Numbered from the stretch's first letter, positions 1 through 7,236 are shown. The stretch: DNA of 16,271 nucleotides from JAEHDI01 sp035455185 (GCA_035455185.1 DATIFQ010000112.1:1-16271), one strand, 5' to 3'. The notes: generated from the letters alone by a model not told the origin. Program-made: numbers and translations.

Positions 1-10
1 GTCCCCGATG

Positions 11-16
11 TATACT
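11..16 (+). promoter_or_regulatory. Putative -10 box (TATACT) of the histidine kinase gene
   Basis: TATACT ends 13 bases before the ATG at 30, so a transcript would have a leader of only about 6-8 nt. No Shine-Dalgarno sequence is visible. The -35 region lies at or beyond the window edge. The same hexamer lies before the PfkB kinase at 1420. The assignment rests on motif and position only. Confidence 0.35.
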
Positions 17-29
17 CGTCCTAGCCGAC

Positions 30-1397
30 ATGCTGGGCTCGGAGTCGCGCAGGAAGTTCCGTAGCCGTCGAGCGGCAATCATCAGCTTCATCTACCTGGT
101 GGCCGCCGGGACGTGGATTGCCGTCTCCGACTTTCTGTTGGCTCATTGGGTTCCGCTCTCCGATCTTCCCGTCTACCAGACTTACAAAGGCTGGCTTTTC
201 GTGGCGATCACGACGGTAGGACTCTACTGGCTTACTCGTAACGCCTTCCACTCCATCGAGTCGTCGGAACAGGCCCTTCTGGCTACCAACCGGACCCTCC
301 GGCGCACCGAGGACCGCTTCCGCCGCGCCGTTCTCCACGCCCCGTTCCCGATTATCATCCATGCCGAAGACGGCGAGGTCCTTCAGCTCAACAATTCCTG
401 GACCGAGCTCTCCGGATACACCATCGACGAAATCCCGACCGTCTCGGAGTGGGTTGAGAAAGCGTACCCCGCCAATAAGGAAGACGTTCGAAGGGGAATC
501 GGAGACCTGTACCGGCTCGACCGCCGGGTGGACCAGGGTGAGTTCACGGTTACCACGAAGACCGGCGCCACCCGCTCCTGGGAGTTCAGCTCCGCGCCGC
601 TCGGAAAGCTCCCAGACGGCCGCCGAGCCGTCATCAGCATGGCCGTCGACGTCACCGAACGGAAGCGGCTCGAGGCGCAGTTTCTCCAATCACAGAAGAT
701 GGAAGCCGTCGGCAGGCTGGCTGGCGGCGTCGCGCACGACTTCAACAACTTGCTGACCATCATCATCGGTCACAGCGAAAACCTGCTAGCCCAGTTTGGC
801 CCAGACACACCGGCGCGAGTAGCCGCGGCGGAGATCAAAGGCGCCGGCGAGCGTGCCGCGGCGCTCACGCGCCGGCTCCTTGCCTTTAGCCGCCGCCAGC
901 CTGTCCAGCTCAGAGTTGTCGACGTGAACGGCGTTATCGCCGGAATGGAGTCCATGCTCCGCCGGCTCATCGGGGAACACATTCTGCTCGAAACCTCACC
1001 CTGCCCCGATCTCTGGCTCGTAAAGGCCGACCCGTGCCAATTGGAACGGGTCGTGATGAACCTCGTCATCAACGCCCGGGATGCGATGTCGAACTGCGGC
1101 CGCATCCGCATCGAGACCCGGAACCTAACCGCAGAAGACGGAGGTTACTGGCGGAAGCTGGCATTGCCCCCTGGCGAGCATGTTCTGATCGCGGTGCACG
1201 ACTCCGGTAAAGGCATCGACCCGAACATCCTGCCTAACATCTTCGAGCCGTTTTTCACCACGAAGGAGCACGGCTCCGGACTCGGGCTCTCCACCGTCTA
1301 TGGCATTGTGCGGCAGAGCGGCGGCGAGGTCCGCGTGGAAAGCCGGCCCAGAGAGGGCGCGAGCTTCTACGTGTGCTTGCCTCGCGCCGGCGCCTGA
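30..1397 (+). CDS. Membrane-anchored PAS-domain sensor histidine kinase
   Basis: This is a 455-residue sensor kinase that should autophosphorylate on histidine and pass phosphate to an unidentified response regulator. Two hydrophobic segments (about residues 15-37 and 53-71) anchor it in the inner membrane with only a short loop between, so the signal is probably sensed in the cytoplasm or membrane. A PAS domain spans about 95-210. The H box GGVAHDFNNLL carries the phospho-acceptor near His236. The catalytic core shows the N box NLVINARDAM (344-353), G1 box DSGKGID (391-397), F box FEPFFTTK (405-412) and G2 box GSGLGLSTVYG (415-425). The HDFNN type of H box is common in PAS kinases of deltaproteobacteria and acidobacteria. 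There is no HAMP or receiver domain, and no response regulator gene in this window. The frame stays open to the left edge, so the ATG at 30 is a choice, supported by the TATACT box just upstream and the basic N-terminus before the first membrane segment. Confidence 0.9.
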   Translation: MLGSESRRKFRSRRAAIISFIYLVAAGTWIAVSDFLLAHWVPLSDLPVYQTYKGWLFVAITTVGLYWLTRNAFHSIESSEQALLATNRTLRRTEDRFRRAVLHAPFPIIIHAEDGEVLQLNNSWTELSGYTIDEIPTVSEWVEKAYPANKEDVRRGIGDLYRLDRRVDQGEFTVTTKTGATRSWEFSSAPLGKLPDGRRAVISMAVDVTERKRLEAQFLQSQKMEAVGRLAGGVAHDFNNLLTIIIGHSENLLAQFGPDTPARVAAAEIKGAGERAAALTRRLLAFSRRQPVQLRVVDVNGVIAGMESMLRRLIGEHILLETSPCPDLWLVKADPCQLERVVMNLVINARDAMSNCGRIRIETRNLTAEDGGYWRKLALPPGEHVLIAVHDSGKGIDPNILPNIFEPFFTTKEHGSGLGLSTVYGIVRQSGGEVRVESRPREGASFYVCLPRAGA

Positions 1398-1419
1398 TCC
1401 GCGGTTCCACCTCCGGTCG

Positions 1420-1425
1420 TATACT
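1420..1425 (+). promoter_or_regulatory. Putative -10 box (TATACT) upstream of the sugar kinase
   Basis: TATACT lies in the 53-base gap after the histidine kinase, 25 bases before the kinase ATG. It matches the box at 11-16. No convincing -35 hexamer is found at the usual spacing. If real, it starts a kinase-SIS transcript separate from the histidine kinase gene. Confidence 0.35.
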
Positions 1426-1450
1426 GTGAACTCACATTCAGGCGCCGCCG

Positions 1451-2374
1451 ATGTCCTCTGCCGAAGAAAAACGCCTCGACATTCTTTGCGTCGCCGACCT
1501 CTGCGTGGATCTCGTGCTCACCGGGAACGTACGGCCGCACTTCGGTCAGTTCGAGCAGTTGATCGGCGACTACGCGCTTGAACTTGGCGGTTCGGCCAAC
1601 CTGTTCGCAAGCCAGTTCGTGAAGCTCGGCGGCCGAGCCGGTGTCATCGGCCGCTCGGGCTGCGATCCTTTCGGAGACCTTGCGCTCGCGCGGCTCCAGT
1701 CGCTCGGTGTGGACGTTGCGCGCGTCCGGCGGGATGAGGATCTCAAGACGGGCATCGGTGTGGCGCTGTCCGAACCTTCCGATCGGGCGATTCTGACCTT
1801 TCTTGGCAGCATCGACGCGGTCGAGCCGGCCGACCTCACCGAGGAGTGCCTTGATTCGGCCCGCCACTGGCACCTCGCGTCGTACTTCCTCTTGAGCCGC
1901 TTGCGGACTGTCTGGCCGGGGTGGCTCCGCCGCTGCAAGGAACAGGGCCTGACGACCTCGCTCGACACGAACTGGGACCCCGCCGCTCGTTGGGACAGCG
2001 TCACGGAATTGCTCCCCTGGACCGACGTCTTTCTTCCCAACGACGCCGAGGCGCTGGCCATCTCCGGAGAGAGCGACGTGGAAGCCGCCGGACGGAGACT
2101 CGCTTCCTTCGGGCCTCTGGTCGTCGTCAAGCGCGGCGCGGATGGGGTGGCGGCGTTTTCCGGAGACAAATGTTGGAGCGAGCCGGCCACCGGCCATTCC
2201 GCCCGCGTCGTGGACACAACCGGCGCGGGAGACAACTTTGACGCCGGGTTTCTCCGGGCGTGGATGCTCGGACGAGACGTTCCGGAATGCATCGAACTGG
2301 GCCAGCGTTGCGCCTTTGCGAGCCTGCACGCTGCCGGCGGCATCGAAGGCCAGTTGTGCGAAGAAATTCAATAG
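1451..2374 (+). CDS. PfkB-family carbohydrate kinase
   Basis: This 307-residue protein belongs to the ribokinase/PfkB family, cytoplasmic enzymes that transfer phosphate from ATP to a sugar or related alcohol. The N-terminal signature GGSAN (46-50) follows a short lid-type strand region. The C-terminal signature DTTGAGDNFDAGF (255-267) supplies the anion hole and the catalytic base, Asp261. LDTNWDP (171-177) and PNDAEA (196-201) are typical internal family blocks. Length is normal. The exact substrate cannot be read from sequence. The next gene, 13 nt downstream, encodes a double-SIS protein, so the pair probably phosphorylates a sugar or amino sugar and then isomerises or deaminates it. The ATG at 1451 has only a weak ribosome site but fits the family N-terminus (RLDILCVADLCVD). 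Fructoselysine kinase (FrlD) is one possible relative; see findings. Confidence 0.88.
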   Translation: MSSAEEKRLDILCVADLCVDLVLTGNVRPHFGQFEQLIGDYALELGGSANLFASQFVKLGGRAGVIGRSGCDPFGDLALARLQSLGVDVARVRRDEDLKTGIGVALSEPSDRAILTFLGSIDAVEPADLTEECLDSARHWHLASYFLLSRLRTVWPGWLRRCKEQGLTTSLDTNWDPAARWDSVTELLPWTDVFLPNDAEALAISGESDVEAAGRRLASFGPLVVVKRGADGVAAFSGDKCWSEPATGHSARVVDTTGAGDNFDAGFLRAWMLGRDVPECIELGQRCAFASLHAAGGIEGQLCEEIQ

Positions 2375-2380
2375 AAAGGG
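2374..2380 (+). promoter_or_regulatory. Ribosome binding site deciding the TTG start of the SIS gene
   Basis: GAAAGGG begins at the last base of the kinase stop codon and sits 7 nt before TTG at 2388. It is the only well-spaced ribosome site before the conserved SIS N-terminus. The frame is open much further upstream, but that part only shadows the kinase gene. Confidence 0.6.
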
Positions 2381-2387
2381 CCACATC

Positions 2388-3440
2388 TTGACCGAACTGC
2401 TCCAAGACATCCTGGCCGAGCCCGCGGAACTCGCGGGAATCCTAGACCGCCTCCTCGGCCCCCAACGCCGCGAGCTCGACAGTGCGGCGGCCCTCATCGG
2501 CGGCGCGCGCCACGTGTACGTCGCCGGCATCGGCAGCAGTTGGCACGCCGGTATGGCGGTCTGTTCGTTTTTTGACGCCGTCGCGCGGCCGGCGTTGCTC
2601 GCCGAGGCCTCGGAATTGCTCCACTTCGGCGCAATCCCGCCGGATTCGGCTCTGCTGGTACTCTCGCGAAGCGGGCGTAGCGTGGAGATCGTCAAACTCG
2701 TCCGGAAGGCGCGCGAGGCGGGGGCGAAGATCATCGGCGTCACCAACACTCCGGACAGCCCGCTGGCTCGAGAATCCGACGTTGTGATTTCGCTGGACGC
2801 CCGGTTCGACCACCTCGTCTCGGTTTCCATGTATTCCGGCGTGGCACTCGCTGGGGCGCTGGCTGCCTCCGCTGCGCTTGGCTCACTAGGCGACGCGACG
2901 GCTGCGGCACTGCGCGCGTCGCTAGTGGCGGCAGGTGAATCGATCGACGGGTGGCGGCGCCGGATCGATGAGAGCGAATGGCCGGGGCCGGGCGCTCCTA
3001 TCTACCTGCTGGCCCGCGGCGCGAGCCTCGCGAGTTGTCACGAGGCAAGGCTGGCGTTCGAGGAGGCGACGAAAAGTCCGGCGTCGGCACTGACCACCGG
3101 TGGGTACCGCCACGGTCCGCAGGAATCGATCCACGAGGGATTGCGGATCGCACTTTGGCTCGACGGCGCGAAAATGCGGAGCGAAGACATCGCGCTGGCC
3201 GAGGATTCCCGCCGTGCAGGCGCGCATGTCATGCTGATCGGCCAGAATATCCCTGCAGATGCGGGCGATCTTGTTGTTAACCTGCCGGCGATTCTGCCCG
3301 AGTGGCAGTTCCTGATTGACATCATCCCCGCGCAACTCGCTGCCGAGTGCCTGGCGCGGCGGAAGGGTGTGGATTGCGACTCGTTCCGCCTGTGCCCGTA
3401 CATCATCGAGAGCGAGGGCGGGCTCAGCGCGCGGAGTTAA
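2388..3440 (+). CDS. Double-SIS-domain sugar isomerase/deaminase-like protein (GlmS isomerase-domain family)
   Basis: With the TTG start at 2388 the protein has 350 residues and two SIS phosphosugar-binding domains, like the isomerase half of GlmS, AgaS or FrlB, without a glutaminase domain. The first domain shows VAGIGSSWHAG (45-55) and SRSGRSVE (93-100), the phosphate-binding Ser-rich loop. The second shows FEEATKSPA (224-232) and GYRHGPQE (239-246), corresponding to the Glu and His-Gly-Pro region of the GlmS active site. The C-terminal tail reads DSFRLCPYIIESEGG and lacks the lysine found at the equivalent place in GlmS (the NLAKSVTVE-type tail), so classical GlmS chemistry is unlikely. 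It follows the PfkB kinase by 13 nt and is very probably cotranscribed and acts on the kinase product in the cytoplasm. Substrate unknown; amino-sugar or Amadori-product phosphates are possible. Confidence 0.85.
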   Translation: MTELLQDILAEPAELAGILDRLLGPQRRELDSAAALIGGARHVYVAGIGSSWHAGMAVCSFFDAVARPALLAEASELLHFGAIPPDSALLVLSRSGRSVEIVKLVRKAREAGAKIIGVTNTPDSPLARESDVVISLDARFDHLVSVSMYSGVALAGALAASAALGSLGDATAAALRASLVAAGESIDGWRRRIDESEWPGPGAPIYLLARGASLASCHEARLAFEEATKSPASALTTGGYRHGPQESIHEGLRIALWLDGAKMRSEDIALAEDSRRAGAHVMLIGQNIPADAGDLVVNLPAILPEWQFLIDIIPAQLAAECLARRKGVDCDSFRLCPYIIESEGGLSARS

Positions 3441-3467
3441 GATGGTGATCCGGACGCTATTCTCTTT

Positions 3468-3473
3468 AGGAGG
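3468..3473 (+). promoter_or_regulatory. Strong Shine-Dalgarno of the TIM-barrel gene
   Basis: AGGAGG lies 4 nt before the ATG at 3478. It decides this start over upstream in-frame codons that overlap the SIS gene, and it places the Tat signal at the extreme N-terminus. TATTCT at 3458-3463 looks like a -10 box, but a start from it would fall in the ribosome site itself, so its use is doubtful. Confidence 0.75.
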
Positions 3474-3477
3474 ACTC

Positions 3478-4299
3478 ATGACCAGACGCGAATTCGGAAA
3501 AATCGCCGCCGCGCTGCCGCTCGCATGCGGCGCGGGGTTGGCGGCGAAACGGATCCCGGTCGGGCTTCAGCTTTATTCGGTGCGGAAGGATTGCGAGCGC
3601 GATCTGCCGGGCACGCTCTCGGCGATCTCAAAGATGGGCTACGAAGCCGTCGAGTTCGCCGGCTATTACAAGCGCAGCGCGAAGGAATTGCGTAAGCTGC
3701 TCGACGACAACGGGCTGAAATGCTGCGGCACGCACACCGCCCTGGAGACCGTGCTTGGCGCGGAACTGCCGAAGACGATCGAATTCAACCAGACGATCGG
3801 CAACCGGAACCTCATCGTGCCGTGGCTCGACCACGATAAATACCTCAAGCCGAAGAGCAACCTCATCAAAACGGCGAAGATGTTCAGCGAGATCGCTGCG
3901 AAGCTGAAGCCGCAGGGTATGCGGGTTGGCTACCACAACCACAACGTCGAGTTCCAGCCGATGGACGGCTCCACGCCATTCAACATTTTCTTTGAGAATT
4001 CGAGTAAGGACGTGTGCGTACAAGTGGACGTTGGCAACGCGCTGATGGGTGGCGGCGACCCGGTCTCGGTGATTCGCCGCTTTCCGGGGCGTTCAATCTC
4101 GATCCACATGAAGGACTGGAAGCCCGGCGAGGACGCCACACTATTTGGCCAGGGCAACGTCAACTGGAAGGATGTGTTCCAGGCGTGTGAGACCGTGGGC
4201 GGCACCGAGTGGTACATCATCGAATACGAAAGCGAGACCGAGCCCCCGATCCCGTCCGTGAAAAAGTGCCTCGACGCCTTCCACGCCATGCGAAGCTAA
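3478..4299 (+). CDS. Tat-exported sugar isomerase/epimerase-like TIM-barrel protein
   Basis: This 273-residue protein belongs to the xylose-isomerase-like TIM-barrel superfamily (AP_endonuc_2/IolE type), metal-dependent enzymes that isomerise or epimerise sugars. The N-terminus TRREFGK (2-8), followed by a short hydrophobic stretch to about residue 23, is a close match to the twin-arginine export consensus, so the folded enzyme is predicted to be outside the cytoplasm. Barrel blocks are GLQLYSVR (29-36), AVEFAGYY (57-64), GYHNHNVEF (151-159), VDVGNA (183-188), IHMKD (209-213) and IIEYE (247-251). Glu158, Asp184, His210 and Glu249 are candidate metal ligands by family pattern. The gene starts 37 nt after the SIS gene with its own strong ribosome site. 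Co-occurrence suggests a shared sugar pathway, but the kinase and SIS proteins should be cytoplasmic, so the link may be indirect. Many planctomycetes and acidobacteria carry several such exported barrels of unknown substrate. Confidence 0.85.
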   Translation: MTRREFGKIAAALPLACGAGLAAKRIPVGLQLYSVRKDCERDLPGTLSAISKMGYEAVEFAGYYKRSAKELRKLLDDNGLKCCGTHTALETVLGAELPKTIEFNQTIGNRNLIVPWLDHDKYLKPKSNLIKTAKMFSEIAAKLKPQGMRVGYHNHNVEFQPMDGSTPFNIFFENSSKDVCVQVDVGNALMGGGDPVSVIRRFPGRSISIHMKDWKPGEDATLFGQGNVNWKDVFQACETVGGTEWYIIEYESETEPPIPSVKKCLDAFHAMRS

Positions 4300-4371
4300 G
4301 TGCGCGGGGCCAGAAAGTACATTAACTCAAACAATCAAAACGAATTTACCGAGTTGAGGTTCAGGCGGCGA

Positions 4372-4421
4372 ATGGTAACACCACTATGTCTATAGAGAAT
4401 TGGATATATCAGTGTTACCAT
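4372..4421. repeat. 10-bp inverted repeat flanking the likely sulfate-operon promoter
   Basis: ATGGTAACAC (4372-4381) and GTGTTACCAT (4412-4421) are perfect inverted copies separated by 30 bases of AT-rich sequence. That spacer holds TATAGAGAAT (4391-4400) and GATATATC (4403-4410), both plausible -10 elements. The rest of the 4300-4436 gap is also unusually AT-rich for this window. The layout suits a pair of operator half-sites or two repressor/activator sites around the promoter of the cys genes. A hairpin in RNA or a tiny terminal-inverted-repeat remnant is possible. The repeat is seen directly; the role is inferred. Confidence 0.5.
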
Positions 4422-4436
4422 GGTCGTTTGACCCCA

Positions 4437-5498
4437 ATGTCCCGAACACGCTCTGCTGCAGCTCTCGGCTTCCGGCCAACGGCGATTTTTGTCGCGATCG
4501 TGATTTCGTTCGGTCTGACAGCGGGCTGCCGATCTGGGCGTTCCGCGGGAGCTCGGACTCTTCGTAATGTCTCCTACGATCCGACCAGGGAGCTGTATCA
4601 GGATATCAACGACGCCTTTGCGGAGAAATGGAAGCGCGAGACTGGCGAATCGGTCACGATCGAACAGTCACACGGAGGGAGCGGGAAACAGGCGCGTTCT
4701 GTCATCGACGGGCTCGATGCCGATGTGGTCACGCTGGCCCTTGCCTTCGACATCGACGCAATCGTGGAACGTGGCAAACTGATCGCGCCGGACTGGCGAA
4801 ACAGGTTTCCGAATGGCAGCGCGCCTTACACGTCGACCATCGTGTTTGTTGTCCGAAAAGGAAACCCTAAAGGCATCAAGGACTGGAATGACCTGAGCAA
4901 GCCGGGCATCTCCGTCATCACGCCGAATCCCAAGACGTCCGGCGGCGCACGGTGGAATCACCTCGGCGCTTGGGGCTATGCGCTGCGGAAGTTCGGCGGC
5001 GACGAGAAACGGGCGCGGGAATTTGTCAGCGCGCTTTATCGAAACGTGCCGGTTCTCGACTCGGGAGCGCGCGCCGCGACAACCACCTTTGCACAGCGGG
5101 AGATCGGCGACGTCCTCCTGAGTTGGGAAAATGAGGCGTTCCTGGCGATCCGAGAGTTTGGAGCTGGCAAACTGGAGATTGTGGTTCCTTCGATGAGCAT
5201 CCTCGCCGAACCGCCCGTGGCCGTGGTCGACGCCGTGGTGGAACGTCATGGCACGCGCCGCCTTGCGGAAGAGTATCTCCGCTTTCTGTACACGGAGCCC
5301 GCGCAGGAGATCGCGGCGAGGCATTTCTTCCGCCCCCGCTCGGCACTGGCCCTGGTGAAATCAGGCAGGAAGTTCCCTGAGTTAGACTTGTTCACCGTGG
5401 ATGAGATTGCCGGTGGCTGGCGAAAGGCGCATGAGACGCATTTCGCAGACAACGCGCTGTTCGATCAGATTTACAGGCCGGTGACGCAAAGCGAGTGA
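4437..5498 (+). CDS. sbp: Sulfate/thiosulfate ABC transporter substrate-binding lipoprotein
   Basis: This 353-residue protein is the periplasmic binding component that captures sulfate (or thiosulfate) and delivers it to CysT/CysW. From the chosen ATG, a basic start and hydrophobic stretch lead to a lipobox LTAGC with Cys31, so it is membrane-anchored, unlike the soluble Sbp/CysP of E. coli. The family signature follows: NVSYDPTRELYQDIN (44-58), EQSHGGSGKQARSVI (76-90) and DADVVTLALAFDID (94-107). Later blocks include SKPGISVITPNPKTSGGARW (154-173) and LLSWENEAFLA (227-237). An in-frame ATG at 4386 would add 17 residues, but it lies between the inverted-repeat arms and in front of the signal peptide, so 4437 is preferred; neither has a clear Shine-Dalgarno. 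First gene of a four-gene operon. Sbp and CysP cannot be told apart here. Confidence 0.92.
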   Translation: MSRTRSAAALGFRPTAIFVAIVISFGLTAGCRSGRSAGARTLRNVSYDPTRELYQDINDAFAEKWKRETGESVTIEQSHGGSGKQARSVIDGLDADVVTLALAFDIDAIVERGKLIAPDWRNRFPNGSAPYTSTIVFVVRKGNPKGIKDWNDLSKPGISVITPNPKTSGGARWNHLGAWGYALRKFGGDEKRAREFVSALYRNVPVLDSGARAATTTFAQREIGDVLLSWENEAFLAIREFGAGKLEIVVPSMSILAEPPVAVVDAVVERHGTRRLAEEYLRFLYTEPAQEIAARHFFRPRSALALVKSGRKFPELDLFTVDEIAGGWRKAHETHFADNALFDQIYRPVTQSE

Positions 5499-6331
5499 TG
5501 CTGGCAAGACGCTACAGTATTGTTCCGGGTTTTGGCCTGACCTTCGGGTACACGGTTTCGTACTTGAGCCTCATCGTCCTCATTCCACTGGCGGGCCTTT
5601 TCGTGCAGTCCTCGGCGATGACGTGGCAGCAGTTCTGGCAATCGATTTCGGATGCTCGCGTCGTGGCGTCGTACAGGCTCACAATCCTGTGTGCTTTGAC
5701 GGCGGCCGGTTTGAACGCGGTGTTCGGCTTCCTTGTGGCCTGGTGTCTCGTTCGGTACCGGTTCCCGGGACGGCGAATCATCGACGCATTCATCGATCTT
5801 CCGTTCGCGCTGCCGACAGCCGTCTCCGGCATCGTGTTGACAACAGTGTACTCGCCGCAGGGATGGATCGGCAGTTTGCTGGCTCCCCTTGGAATCAAAG
5901 TCGCCTACACGCCTCTGGGAATCATCGTGGCGCTGGTGTTCATCGGGCTGCCGTTCGTAGTGCGCGTGGTCCAACCCGCGATCCAGGACATCGATCCGGA
6001 GCTGGAGGAGGCAGCATCGAGCCTCGGCGCCAGCCGAATGCAGACGTTCCTGCGCGTTCTCCTTCCGATGCTCGTCCCCGCAATCAGCTCGGGCGCTGCG
6101 CTGGCCTTTGCGCGCGCCCTCGGGGAGTACGGATCCGTCATTTTCATCGCCGGTAACATGCCGATGCGAACGGAGATTACCTCTTTGTTGATTGTGACGC
6201 GGCTCGAGCAATACGACTACGCGGGTGCAACGGCGATCGCGGTCGTCATGCTTACCGCATCCTTCGTCATGCTCCTCACGATCAACGTGCTTCAGTGGTG
6301 GAACTCGCGCCGTTACCGGAGCGTTCCATGA
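5498..6331 (+). CDS. cysT: Sulfate ABC transporter permease CysT (CysU)
   Basis: This 277-residue inner-membrane protein is one of the two permease subunits forming the sulfate/thiosulfate channel. It has about six hydrophobic segments. The cytoplasmic coupling loop ELEEAASSLGASRMQTFLRV (168-187) is the EAA motif that docks on CysA. PFALPTAVSGIVLTTVYSP (102-120) and ARALGEYGSVIFIAGNMP (205-222) are characteristic of CysT. The ATG overlaps the stop of the binding-protein gene by one base (TGATG); a GTG one codon earlier is also possible. Translational coupling is likely. Confidence 0.93.
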   Translation: MLARRYSIVPGFGLTFGYTVSYLSLIVLIPLAGLFVQSSAMTWQQFWQSISDARVVASYRLTILCALTAAGLNAVFGFLVAWCLVRYRFPGRRIIDAFIDLPFALPTAVSGIVLTTVYSPQGWIGSLLAPLGIKVAYTPLGIIVALVFIGLPFVVRVVQPAIQDIDPELEEAASSLGASRMQTFLRVLLPMLVPAISSGAALAFARALGEYGSVIFIAGNMPMRTEITSLLIVTRLEQYDYAGATAIAVVMLTASFVMLLTINVLQWWNSRRYRSVP

Positions 6332-7236
6332 GTGTCACCGCGCAGCCAGCAGCCATCGCATCGGCCGCGGGAACCCCGCCGGTCTCTCGGGAGGAACCCG
6401 CCTGGGTCCGGCGAACGCTGTTGGCGATTGCCTTCGCGTTCCTCATCCTGATCCTCTTTGTTCCGCTCGCGGCCGTGTTCACGGAGGCATTGCGGAAAGG
6501 AATCGGCCCTTACTTCAACGCCCTTCTGGAACCGGCGACTCTCTCCGCTATCCGGCTGACGCTTCTGACGGCAGCCATTGTCGTGCCTCTGAATGCGGTC
6601 TTTGGCCTCTCTTCCGCCTGGCTGATCACGCATTTCGAGTTCAGGGGCCGGAATCTGCTGCTCACGCTGATCGACCTGCCCTTTGCCGTGTCGCCCGTCA
6701 TCTCAGGCCTTATCTACGTCGTCTTGCTGGGTTCGCACAGCGTTCTGGGCGGCTGGCTGGCGGAGCATGGAGTCCGCATCATCTTCGCCGTCCCCGGCAT
6801 TGTACTCGCAACTCTCTTTGTGACTTTTCCTTTTGTCGCCCGCGAACTGATCCCGTTGATGCAGGAACAGGGTAGCGAGGATGAATCGGCCGCCGTTACC
6901 CTGGGAGCCAACGGGTGGCAAACGTTTTGGCGTGTCACTCTGCCGCGCGTAAAATGGGCTCTTCTCTACGGTCTCATTCTGTGTAACGCTCGCGCGATCG
7001 GGGAATTCGGAGCGGTATCGGTGGTGTCCGGACACATCCGCGGCCTGACAAACACAATGCCTCTTCACGTCGAGATTCTCTACAACGAATACGACTTCGT
7101 CGGCGCCTTTGCCGTGGCGTCGCTGCTGGCGATGTTCGCTCTTGCGACGATCGGCGCCAAAAGCCTGATCGAGTGGCGCCTCCGGCGCGAAAGTAGTTTG
7201 GCGGTGGAAGTCCAACGGGTGGAGCAGGCCGTATGA
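6328..7236 (+). CDS. cysW: Sulfate ABC transporter permease CysW
   Basis: This 302-residue protein is the second permease of the sulfate importer. After a polar N-terminal tail of about 28 residues it has roughly six membrane segments. The EAA coupling loop is EDESAAVTLGANGWQTFWRV (184-203). DLPFAVSPVISGLIYVVLLG (116-135) and NARAIGEFGAVSVVSGHIRG (220-239) are typical CysW blocks. The ATG overlaps the cysT stop (ATGA). Upstream in-frame GTG codons at 6295 and 6298 lie inside cysT and are less likely starts. Confidence 0.93.
   Translation: MSVTAQPAAIASAAGTPPVSREEPAWVRRTLLAIAFAFLILILFVPLAAVFTEALRKGIGPYFNALLEPATLSAIRLTLLTAAIVVPLNAVFGLSSAWLITHFEFRGRNLLLTLIDLPFAVSPVISGLIYVVLLGSHSVLGGWLAEHGVRIIFAVPGIVLATLFVTFPFVARELIPLMQEQGSEDESAAVTLGANGWQTFWRVTLPRVKWALLYGLILCNARAIGEFGAVSVVSGHIRGLTNTMPLHVEILYNEYDFVGAFAVASLLAMFALATIGAKSLIEWRLRRESSLAVEVQRVEQAV

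Noticed and set aside
1367..2830. Long minus-strand open frame (487 residues) opposite the sugar kinase and SIS genes
   Set aside because: It is antiparallel to two genes with clear family motifs, and its product is Arg/Ala/Gly-rich low-complexity sequence typical of GC-rich shadow frames.
4386..4436. Upstream ATG adding 17 residues to the sulfate-binding protein
   Set aside because: It lies between the inverted-repeat arms in likely promoter DNA, and would push the lipoprotein signal away from the N-terminus.
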